Positions 1-7,019 of a stretch of DNA of 26,638 bases are shown piece by piece; within the stretch, counting starts at the first letter, position 1; each line of letters opens with the position of its first letter. The translations under genes were made by a program, and so were the position numbers. The notes under the pieces are model-generated. The model was given only the letters and a program-made list of their open reading frames with translations. It made no database searches and was not told the origin of the DNA. This DNA comes from an uncultured Prevotella sp. (GTDB lineage Bacteria > Bacteroidota > Bacteroidia > Bacteroidales > Bacteroidaceae), in contig CAJKDU010000033.1 in NCBI GenBank assembly GCA_905198745.1, forward strand, positions 1-26,638, in the 5' to 3' direction.

Positions 1-46
1 ATTTCTGTTTTTTATCCCAACTGGCTTATAATTCGGAAATTTTATC

Positions 47-54
47 TAAATTTG
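47..54 (+). promoter_or_regulatory. Bacteroidetes -7 promoter box for the JAMM lipoprotein
   Basis: TAAATTTG matches the Bacteroidetes -7 consensus TAnnTTTG and ends 43 nt before the ATG at 98. No convincing -33 TTTG box lies at the usual distance upstream. Confidence 0.55.
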
Positions 55-97
55 TGACGGTTAGAAATTGAAGAGTGAAATATAATTCTCTCGGCCT

Positions 98-1687
98 ATG
101 CAAAAAAGAAACAACCTTTTAATTTTTGCCATGTGCGTTGTTTTATTGATGACAGCATGTCAAGATAATGAAGATTACCATCGTTTTTCTTCATCATTGA
201 ATACTGCGGCAGTTGACAACAAAGCGGCACAAGCTTTCTTGCTTTTGACGCATGAGCAAGAAAATGCGTATGAAAAGATAAAAAATGTTTTGGGTACCAA
301 TACTCCCCGATTTTACTTAATGCAAACCGGTTCAACCAGTGAGTTTGGACCGTATTTCCTTTTCCCGTATGTCAATGGTGAGAATGTCATAAGCGGTAGC
401 ATTATCGTACCGATGGATGAAGAACAGGCTGATATGTCAGCCAGAAAATTGATGGGTAGTATCGGCACGCCAATTGATATGAATTCTGTTTATCTGAATG
501 AAAGAATATCTAAATTTAGCCGCTTCATATATTCCTATAATTTCAAAAAATGGGAAGATGATGGCGAAAAGGTTGTGTCTGCTCTGAGTCAGTATGCTCG
601 TGCTATAGATGAAAACAAGGTGAAAGTCACCCGTGAAGAAGTCATTGCTCAGACGTCCCATGTTCTGCAAGGCAAATCTCGGGCATATTCTCTATTCGAT
701 AGAGTGGGTGATTTGTGTATAACTTTTAACTTGGAATATTACAAGGCACCGGCCAGGACAGATGAGGTGGAAGTGGTGGCATTGAGTTCCAAGACATTGG
801 AAGACATCTTTCAAGAGTCGTTTAGATATAATGAATATGCTACCTCAATGCGCTTTTACCGTTTAAGCAAGGGGTATCGTTTGATGACTGTCCAGTTTCT
901 TATCATGAGTGAGGATTTTTATGCCAAGTACCCTATGGAGTTTAAAGTGAATCACATTTTGGAAAGAGTTAGACAGAAAGTGTATGAGAAGGGTTTTAAT
1001 ATCACTTTCCAATATACTTACAGTTACCCTCCGCAATCTGTGGCTTTTCCTGCTACAGGAAGTGGCAGTGGTGGCAGTGGAACCGGTGGCTCACCAACAG
1101 GATCTAATCCCATTAAACCGAAGAAAAACGATGAGAAGAACTTTGTGGACGATTGCTCATCTCCAAAGGTGCAGTATAAAGAAGCGGTGAATGCCCTTGT
1201 TGATAGCATGAGAGTGGCTAATACGCAAGATAGCGACAAGCACGGCATTACGTTGGATGAATATTTACAAAAGGTTAAGGATGCAAAGATAGAGTATTCG
1301 ACCACATTGGACAAATATCCAGGGTTGGACATTAATAGTCGTCCAACAATTAAGCATGAATTGAAAGATATGGTCGAGGGTACAGAAAACAAAGTGGATA
1401 ATTTTGTAGGAAAACATACTGTTGCAGAACTTCATAATCATCCCAATGGAACCCCTCCTTCATTTCAAGATGTGTTGTATACAGCCAAGCAAGCAGCTGA
1501 TAAGACAATTATAGGTTATAAAGCCACTTTTGTATACAATGCGAAAGACGATTCGTTTTATGCTCTATATGTACACGACAGGGACAAGGCGGCAAGATTT
1601 TATGACGAAATTAAAGACCAAATAGATTCGGAGACGATGATGTTTAAAGATAAGTCACAAATTCAGACAATATTGGAAGATTACTAG
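98..1687 (+). CDS. Lipoprotein with C-terminal JAMM/JAB metalloprotease-like domain, ended by in-frame TAG
   Basis: A 529-residue predicted lipoprotein. The N-terminus is a short basic, hydrophobic signal with a lipobox (LMTAC, Cys about residue 21), so it should be lipid-anchored after signal peptidase II cleavage. Residues about 25-315 form a domain I do not recognise. A Gly/Ser-rich linker follows (about 319-340), then a C-terminal domain with the motif HNHPNGTPPSFQD. H446, H448, S455 and D458 fit the zinc-binding HxHPx(n)SxxD core of JAMM/JAB (MPN+) metallopeptidases; E444 or an upstream Glu could be the catalytic acid. JAB domains act in deubiquitination-like cleavage, in RadC-like proteins and as toxin or maturation peptidases in bacterial polymorphic toxins; the substrate here is unknown. 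The TAG at 1685-1687 is followed by 56 more in-frame sense codons (see next entry), so the protein may be truncated. Codon use is AT-rich compared with genes from 3.6 kb onward, which suggests transfer. The ATG at 98 gives a proper signal peptide and lies 43 nt after the promoter box. Confidence 0.75.
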   Translation: MQKRNNLLIFAMCVVLLMTACQDNEDYHRFSSSLNTAAVDNKAAQAFLLLTHEQENAYEKIKNVLGTNTPRFYLMQTGSTSEFGPYFLFPYVNGENVISGSIIVPMDEEQADMSARKLMGSIGTPIDMNSVYLNERISKFSRFIYSYNFKKWEDDGEKVVSALSQYARAIDENKVKVTREEVIAQTSHVLQGKSRAYSLFDRVGDLCITFNLEYYKAPARTDEVEVVALSSKTLEDIFQESFRYNEYATSMRFYRLSKGYRLMTVQFLIMSEDFYAKYPMEFKVNHILERVRQKVYEKGFNITFQYTYSYPPQSVAFPATGSGSGGSGTGGSPTGSNPIKPKKNDEKNFVDDCSSPKVQYKEAVNALVDSMRVANTQDSDKHGITLDEYLQKVKDAKIEYSTTLDKYPGLDINSRPTIKHELKDMVEGTENKVDNFVGKHTVAELHNHPNGTPPSFQDVLYTAKQAADKTIIGYKATFVYNAKDDSFYALYVHDRDKAARFYDEIKDQIDSETMMFKDKSQIQTILEDY

Positions 1688-1858
1688 GTAAGAACGGGAA
1701 CGGCAAATCTAAAAGAACAACTCTCTGCTATATTAAGATTAATGGATTGTGGATTATCATTTTATAAAATAGGCAAAGAATCTACGGTTTCATATGATGC
1801 AAAAAGTCAGTATGATAATAGTAAAAATAAAAAACTTACTTTTACAAAATGTCCATAA
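1688..1858 (+). pseudogene. In-frame C-terminal extension of the JAMM lipoprotein beyond a TAG codon
   Basis: After the TAG at 1685-1687 the same frame stays open for 56 codons and ends at TAA 1856-1858, one base before the ATG of the next gene. The translation looks protein-like: it begins VRTGTANLKEQLSAI, contains LMDCGLSFYKIGKE and ends KLTFTKCP. From memory, JAB-domain proteins of Bacteroidales often end with a similar NCG-type segment. That suggests the gene originally had 586 codons and the TAG is a nonsense mutation, or less likely a read-through site. The ending one base before the next start fits an original two-gene operon. TAG ends intact genes elsewhere in this window (uvrA and the gene at 15491), so a changed genetic code is unlikely. 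Confidence 0.6.
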
Positions 1859-1859
1859 A

Positions 1860-2330
1860 ATGAAAAAAATATTCATTCTATTTTATTTAATATTGAATTG
1901 TAACAATGTATTTAGCGTATCTGCAATTACAGAAGTTACAGATACTATTGCTTTTATGCAAGAACTTGTGGATTTTGGAAATCGAAACAAAGGAGCATCT
2001 GTGGCTCTTATTGTTAATCGGTTTAGAAATCGAGGTATTCATATCAAGCATTTTAGCTATAATTTCACAAGTCCATTTATTGATTCTGAAGGGAAATGTT
2101 ATTTAAAATCCATCATAATTTCATATCAAAGACCCAACCAGAAGAATTGGCCTGTGTTGACCATATACATTAATGAAACAAACTGTGAATCGGAAAATTT
2201 TGAAGACAATATGAAAGCATATGAAGGTAATGGTGAACAACGCGCAGACAGGATAAAGAATCTTTTTACGATTAAAAAAGTAGAATTTGACTTTTGGCCT
2301 GTTGATTATTCGAAGACAAACAATCACTGA
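1860..2330 (+). CDS. Small secreted protein of unknown function, partner of the JAMM lipoprotein
   Basis: A 156-residue protein beginning MKKIFILFYLILNC, a clear signal peptide, so it is exported to the periplasm or beyond. The ATG at 1860 is chosen over an in-frame ATG at 1794: the longer form puts 22 extra residues before the signal, and 1860 starts one base after the TAA that ends the lipoprotein's extended frame. The mature part is mixed polar with aromatic residues and shows no motif I recognise. The tight spacing suggests co-transcription with the lipoprotein. A small exported protein directly after a peptidase-type domain could be an immunity protein, inhibitor or cofactor, but that is inference from position only. 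It ends with TGA and no terminator hairpin is evident before the inverted repeat at 2370. Base composition is AT-rich like the upstream gene. Confidence 0.65.
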   Translation: MKKIFILFYLILNCNNVFSVSAITEVTDTIAFMQELVDFGNRNKGASVALIVNRFRNRGIHIKHFSYNFTSPFIDSEGKCYLKSIIISYQRPNQKNWPVLTIYINETNCESENFEDNMKAYEGNGEQRADRIKNLFTIKKVEFDFWPVDYSKTNNH

Positions 2331-2369
2331 AAATTCATAGATATACAATAGTCTGGGATATTATTTTTG

Positions 2370-2500
2370 GCTCTTCCGATATTTGGAGTGATACATGATA
2401 TTGTGGTATCGGGTTAGCATGACGTGTGGGCTTAAAACCCGCTTTTCTGTTTGGGACTAACGATGACAAACAATCATCACTCCAAATTCCGGAAGAACCT
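2370..2500. repeat. Long imperfect inverted repeat; right arm also occurs at 26337
   Basis: The right arm (2457-2500) is identical over 44 bases, in reverse complement, to 26337-26380. Similarity continues to about 2424 versus 26413, with roughly three quarters of bases matching. The left arm (about 2370-2417) is a diverged copy in the opposite orientation, sharing TTTGGAGTGAT and TCTTCCG, so the unit could fold into a large hairpin with a loop at 2418-2456. The repeat touches the 3' end of the integrase pseudogene. It fills most of the 170-bp gap after the small secreted gene; no ORF lies in it. Confidence 0.8.
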
Positions 2501-2506
2501 TATATT

Positions 2507-3458
2507 TCACAGTGATGCCATGATTTCCGCATTGGCATCATCCACTTCCGAGCCGTAATGGAGCGAAGGTATATCTGTGTGGTGGCCTCGGAATGGTGAC
2601 CCAAGGCTTCGCTGATGACAGAAATGTCAATATGGCGGTCTCTTGCCGCCGTTGCCCACGAATGGCGTGCAACATAGAGAGTCAATTTTCCTGGCAGTCC
2701 TATCCTCGCGCCCAGTTTTTTCAGGTGGTAAGCCATGCGTGTCTCGGCATTATGATAAAGACGCAACTCTTCTTGTCTCGTGTCTGTCGCCTTGTTTTGA
2801 CGACTATGATTATTGCCTGTAAGAAAAGGAAGGAGATAAGGAGAAAACGCTGTTTGACTCTTATATTTATCGACTATCTTTTGCATTTCCTTTTCCCAAC
2901 GAATGGTCAGCCTTTGTCCTGTCTTACTACGGGTATAATGGAGGTATCCGTCTTTTAGGTCTGATTTGCGAAGGTGGGCCAAGTCGATGAAGGAAATACC
3001 CCGCAGATAGAAGCACAACAGAAATGTATCTCTTGCCAATTCCTGCTTAGGAGTAAATTCTTGGGTAGAATCCATATGTTTGATTTGACAGACAGAAGCA
3101 GTTGGAATGGCACGTTTCCGGGGCTTGCCAATCCCTGTATAGACATTTCTGAAAGGATTACGCTGTATTGTCAAACCTTTCTCCACTGCTTTGTTGTAGG
3201 TTGCGCGGAGTATACGGAGATAAAAGGAACTGGTATTGTTGCATACTCCCACCACGTTCTTTAGATATGCCTCAAAAGTCCGAATTTCTTCTGTATTAAT
3301 TTCACTGAGGGAATTCTGTTTCTTCTGAAATGCGTATAGGTGTTGAGTGTTGTCTTGTAATGTTGCATGGTGCGGTGCTGTCCGTTCTTCAACAGCTGAG
3401 TAATAATGGTGTTCATGAACTGGAATAGCGTCTTCTTTGTTTGTTTGATTTTTGCCAT
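2507..3458 (-). pseudogene. Tyrosine recombinase (phage-type integrase), broken by two frameshifts
   Basis: Three reading frames together spell a Bacteroidales site-specific tyrosine recombinase of about 310 residues. The N-terminal SAM-like core-binding segment begins at the ATG at 3458 (MAKIKQTKKTLFQFMNTI) and runs to about NRIPS near 3310. The frame then shifts; LSEINTEEIRTFEAYLKNVV continues it into the catalytic domain. That domain has RGISFIDL (first Arg), ARHSWATAARD (HxxR-like box) and GHHSEATTQIYL (final His and Tyr). Just after this, near 2555-2565, the frame shifts again; the normal ending SEVDDANAEIMASL is in another frame and stops at 2507-2509. Uncorrected, the catalytic ORF starts at 3255 and stops at 2500. 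With two lesions and the N-terminal domain separated, the enzyme should be inactive. It may mark a decayed element that brought in the AT-rich genes at 98-2330. No att core was identified. Confidence 0.85.
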
Positions 3459-3593
3459 AGTACTTGTTAATTGATGATAGTTATATAATACTCAAGTTTT
3501 AATTTTAGTATATGGCTTTCAGTTCGCTATCCATGCAAAGCAAGTTGCAATATCGGGTATTGCTGCAATTTACGACCTCCCGAAAAGAAAACA

Positions 3594-3629
3594 GGCAAAG
3601 ACCAGACATTTCAAAGTCTGAACTTTGCC
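3594..3629 (-). terminator. Hairpin terminator downstream of fcl
   Basis: Arms GGCAAAGACCAGAC and GTCTGAACTTTGCC pair at 12 of 14 positions around an 8-nt loop. On the minus strand the stem is followed by a T-rich run (TGTTTTCTTTT), typical of an intrinsic terminator. It ends the GDP-fucose cassette before the integrase remnant. Confidence 0.65.
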
Positions 3630-3653
3630 CGTAAATATAGTTCTGGGGGAAGA

Positions 3654-4766
3654 TTATACTGTTTGATGATTGATACAGATACCCAACTTGTACCACTCAT
3701 AGAGTTTATGAATACCCTCGTCGATATCCACCTTGTGATGCCATCCCAGACGGTGAAGTTTGCTCACGTCAATGAGTTTGCGCGGTGTACCGTCAGGTTT
3801 GGATGCATCCCATCGCAGCTCACCCCGGAATCCTATCTCTCCGACCACCTTTTCTGCCAACTCACGGATGGTAAGTTCCAGTCCGGTACCCACATTGATA
3901 TGACAATTGCGCACTTCGGGATTGGCTGGGTCGAAAGTGTCCTGGAAGTCTACATTGAGCAGCACATGCACACTGGCATCCGCCATGTCCTCGCTCCACA
4001 GAAACTCACGGAGCGGTGTACCCGTTCCCCACAACGTCACAGCCTCAGGAGTGATGCCGAAACGTGCCAGTTCTGTGAGTATCTCTTCGTGAGTGTTTTG
4101 TCCATTCACGCCCTCCACTGGACGAAGGTTTAGATCGTGTTTCACAGCCTGCCAGTCGCCTTCGTTAAGGCATTTGGCAAGATACACCTTGCGTATCATG
4201 GCAGGAAGAACATGACTATTCTCCAAATGAAAATTGTCGTTGGGACCATAAAGGTTGGTGGGCATCACGGCCACATAGTTGCAGCCATACTGCAAGTCAA
4301 AACTCTCACACATCTTCAACCCTGCTATTTTGGCAATGGCATAAGGTTCGTTGGTGTATTCCAATTCAGATGTAAGCAAGGCATCCTCCTTCATGGGCTG
4401 TGGAGCCATGCGCGGATAGATGCACGTGGACCCCAGAAACAGCAGTTTCTTTACTCCGTGACAATAGCTCTCGCCTATTACATTCTGTTGAATCTGGAGA
4501 TTCTGATAAATGAAATCAGCCCGATAGTTGAGGTTGGCCATAATGCCGCCCACATGGGCAGCGGCAAGCACCACGGCATCTGGACGTTCCGCATCAAAGA
4601 AAGCCTTCACAGCCACAGGATCGAGCAAGTCGAGTTCCTTGTGGCTTCTGCCTGTCAGATTTGTATACCCTCGTTGGAGCAAGTTGTTCCAAATGGCAGA
4701 GCCCACCAATCCATGATGCCCTGCCACATAGATTTTTGCATTTTTATCTAACATATCACCAGCCAT
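3654..4766 (-). CDS. fcl: GDP-L-fucose synthase
   Basis: A 370-residue short-chain dehydrogenase/reductase that epimerises and reduces GDP-4-keto-6-deoxymannose to GDP-L-fucose with NADPH, in the cytoplasm. The NADP-binding GHHGLVG is at residues 16-22. The catalytic Ser is in GSTCIYP (about 113) and the YAIAK motif gives Tyr142 and Lys146. The length is that of the long Bacteroidales form and the frame is intact. The start may be the ATG at 4766 or the ATG at 4754 (MLDKNAK), which fits the usual N-terminus better. It lies 3 nt after the gmd stop and shares a transcript with manC and gmd. Its substrate should come from Gmd, which is broken here, so this enzyme depends on another gmd copy or is itself redundant. 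The last residues (ICINHQTV) after the usual LYEWYK end look like a short extension. Confidence 0.93.
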   Translation of the reverse strand: MAGDMLDKNAKIYVAGHHGLVGSAIWNNLLQRGYTNLTGRSHKELDLLDPVAVKAFFDAERPDAVVLAAAHVGGIMANLNYRADFIYQNLQIQQNVIGESYCHGVKKLLFLGSTCIYPRMAPQPMKEDALLTSELEYTNEPYAIAKIAGLKMCESFDLQYGCNYVAVMPTNLYGPNDNFHLENSHVLPAMIRKVYLAKCLNEGDWQAVKHDLNLRPVEGVNGQNTHEEILTELARFGITPEAVTLWGTGTPLREFLWSEDMADASVHVLLNVDFQDTFDPANPEVRNCHINVGTGLELTIRELAEKVVGEIGFRGELRWDASKPDGTPRKLIDVSKLHRLGWHHKVDIDEGIHKLYEWYKLGICINHQTV

Positions 4767-4769
4767 AAA

Positions 4770-5751
4770 TTACTCAGGCATTTGTGCCTTCAGATAGAGT
4801 TTCTTGACAAACTTCTTGTCGTGTTCCACCATGATGCGCACCAATTCATGGAAACTTGTCTTGGTTGGATTCCATCCCAATTCTGTCTTGGCTTTCGTAG
4901 GATCGCCCAGCAACTGTTCCACTTCGCACGGACGGAAATACTTGGGGTCTACCTCCACGAGCACCTTACCGGTTTTCTCGTCGATGCCTTTTTCGTCAAC
5001 ACCCTTGCCTTCCCATCGCAAGCAGATGCCCAACTCGGCAAAAGCGAGAGTGGCGAACTCACGCACGGTATGCATTTCACCTGTAGCAATGACAAAATCT
5101 TCTGGTGTGTCGTGCTGAAGAATGAGCCACATGCACTCCACGTAGTCGCGTGCATATCCCCAATCACGCCGAGCATCGAGGTTGCCGAGATAAAGTTTGT
5201 CTTGATACCCCTGTGCTATACGACAGGCGGCAAGCGTGATTTTGCGTGTCACGAAGTTCTCTCCACGCCGTTCACTTTCATGGTTGAAGAGAATGCCGTT
5301 CACACAAAACATGCCATAGCTTTCCCGATAGTTCTTGGTAATCCAAAAGCAGGCATGTTTTCTCCAAACCGCAGATGCGTACAGCCTCAAGCAGACGGAG
5401 AACACCTACGGCATCGTCTTCTGCCGTGTATTCGGGTACGTCGAAACTTACCTTCACGTGGCTTTGCGCCGCAAGATTGTATATTTCATCCGGCTTCACT
5501 TCACGGATGATGCGGATGAGCGAAGACGAATCGGTGATGTCTCCCCAATGAAGGTTTACCAACCGCTCTTTCTTCATGTCTCTCACCCACTCATCCAGAT
5601 AAAGATGCGCTATGGGTCCGGTATTGAAAGAGGACGAACGGCGCAAGATGCCATGCACTTCATAACCCTAATCGATAAGAAATTCGGCAAGGAAAGACCC
5701 ATCCTGTCCGGTGATGCCGGTGATGAGAGCTGTTTTCTTAGTCATAGTCAT
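4770..5751 (-). pseudogene. gmd: GDP-mannose 4,6-dehydratase, inactivated (TAG plus internal deletion)
   Basis: The sequence is unmistakably Gmd. It begins TKKTALITGITGQDGSFLAE with the NAD-binding glycine motif, has GYEVHGILRRSSSFNTG and LHWGDITDSSSL, and later WITKNYRESYGMFCVNGILF, NHESERRGENFVTRKI and LDARRDWGYARDYVE. Two lesions are visible. First, an in-frame TAG at 5668-5670 sits where the family usually has a Lys or similar residue (FLI-D-stop-GYEVHG). Second, near 5352-5362 the text jumps from ICGLEKT straight to ACFWITKN with a change of frame. About 40 residues of the normal protein are missing, including the S/T-x-E and YxxxK catalytic region (estimated from family memory). Translation from a later start could not restore activity. 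The remnant lies between intact manC and fcl. Start is the ATG at 5751 or 5745. Confidence 0.9.
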
Positions 5752-5826
5752 TACAGGTATTATAATAATTAATATAAAGGTATTGATATCCGAGTCTTAG
5801 TATAGATTGTTAGAGTTGAAATGTTT

Positions 5827-6894
5827 TTATTGGTTGCCGGAGAATTGCTTGATGCGCTGTTCCTCCGAAAGTTTGCAAATGAGAAGAGTGCCATTTTGTT
5901 CAGCCACGATATAACCATCAAGTCCCTGAATAACAACTTTCTTCTCCTGTGTGGTGTGTACAATGCAATTGTGCGACTCGTAGAGCGACACATTCTGTCC
6001 TATCACGCCATTTCCGTAAAGGTCTGTCTTGGTTTGGGTGAGGAGTGAACCCCATGTGCCAAGATCACTCCATCCGAAGTCGGACGGGCGCACAAAGATT
6101 TCTTCTGCTTTTTCCATGATGGCATAGTCAACCGATATGTTCTCACATTCGGCATAACGCTCGTCAATGATAGTTTGTTCTTCCGGTGTGCCATAGACAG
6201 GCATCAGGCTCTCAAAGAACTTGCTCATATTGGGTTGGTAGACACGGAAAGCATTGACGATGGTGCTTAAACTCCAGATAAAGATACCCGAATTCCAAAG
6301 ATAGCTGGGGTCCTTGATGTATTCTTTCGCTGTGGGGAGGTTGGGCTTTTCGTGGAAAGCATCCACACGGAAGATGCCCTTGTTGCGTGCACTGCTTGAA
6401 GCGAGGTCGGCCTGTATATATCCGTAGCCAGTCTCCGGACGCGTAGGCTTGATGCCAAGAGTTACGATGGAGTCACTCTCTGAAGTGAACTGAAGACATT
6501 GGGTAATGACTTTCCGGAACTCAATGGGGTTGGTCACCAAATGATCACTCGGAGTAACCACGATGTTGGCATGTGGGTCTACCGACTTGATGCGCCAACT
6601 CACATAGGCTATGCAAGGAGCTGTGTTGCGGCGGCAAGGTTCACACAGAATGTTGGATGCGGGCACCTCTGGAAGCTGTTCACGCACCGTGTCGAAATAG
6701 CGCTTGTTGGTCACCACCCATACATTCTCCGGCAAGCAGATGCTCTCAAAACGATCGAGGGTGAGTTGGAGAAGGGAACGCCCTACTCCAAGCACGTCAA
6801 TGAACTGCTTTGGTTTTTCTTCCGTACTCATGGGCCAAAAACGGCTACCTACGCCGCCTGCCATAATCACTAAATGATTGCTATTTCGTGCCAT
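5827..6894 (-). CDS. manC: Mannose-1-phosphate guanylyltransferase
   Basis: A 355-residue cytoplasmic nucleotidyltransferase making GDP-mannose from mannose-1-phosphate and GTP. The pyrophosphorylase signature GGVGSRFWPMS is at residues 13-23, followed by the conserved KPKQF. Further family motifs are PSDHLV, NPIEFRK, YLWNSGIF and VDYAIMEKAEE. The length fits the monofunctional form; the phosphomannose isomerase domain of about 470-residue enzymes is absent. It is the first gene of the manC-gmd-fcl cassette and has its own promoter box just upstream. The 75-bp gap to gmd is AT-rich with no obvious terminator, so co-transcription is likely. GDP-mannose is also needed for mannosylated glycans, so this gene can stay useful although gmd is dead. 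Confidence 0.93.
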   Translation of the reverse strand: MARNSNHLVIMAGGVGSRFWPMSTEEKPKQFIDVLGVGRSLLQLTLDRFESICLPENVWVVTNKRYFDTVREQLPEVPASNILCEPCRRNTAPCIAYVSWRIKSVDPHANIVVTPSDHLVTNPIEFRKVITQCLQFTSESDSIVTLGIKPTRPETGYGYIQADLASSSARNKGIFRVDAFHEKPNLPTAKEYIKDPSYLWNSGIFIWSLSTIVNAFRVYQPNMSKFFESLMPVYGTPEEQTIIDERYAECENISVDYAIMEKAEEIFVRPSDFGWSDLGTWGSLLTQTKTDLYGNGVIGQNVSLYESHNCIVHTTQEKKVVIQGLDGYIVAEQNGTLLICKLSEEQRIKQFSGNQ

Positions 6895-6924
6895 AATTCA
6901 TTTCTTTTAAATTAATCTTGTTCG

Positions 6925-6932
6925 CAAAGTTA
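6925..6932 (-). promoter_or_regulatory. -7 promoter box for the manC cassette
   Basis: On the minus strand this reads TAACTTTG, matching TAnnTTTG, about 30 nt upstream of the manC start. The -33 position is weak. Confidence 0.55.
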
Positions 6933-6946
6933 GCAATAAAAAGCGG

Positions 6947-6972
6947 AAAAGGCAGCAATTTGCCGCCTTTTT
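6947..6972 (-). terminator. Hairpin terminator downstream of xylulokinase
   Basis: AAAAGGCAGC and GCCGCCTTTT form a stem with one mismatch and a short AT loop. On the minus strand T-rich sequence follows. It separates xylB from the manC promoter. Confidence 0.6.
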
Positions 6973-7019
6973 CTATTGAATCTTGCAAATCCGCAAGTTT
7001 TTGTCCTTTATCAGAATGG

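Noticed and set aside
3459..3593. Possible gene remnant or att site between the integrase and fcl
   Set aside because: No ORF with recognisable residues, no tRNA and no direct repeat that would mark an attachment core.
1685..5670. Two in-frame TAG codons (lipoprotein and gmd) as a sign of TAG recoding
   Set aside because: TAG ends intact uvrA and the gene at 15491, and gmd has an additional deletion, so decay explains both better.
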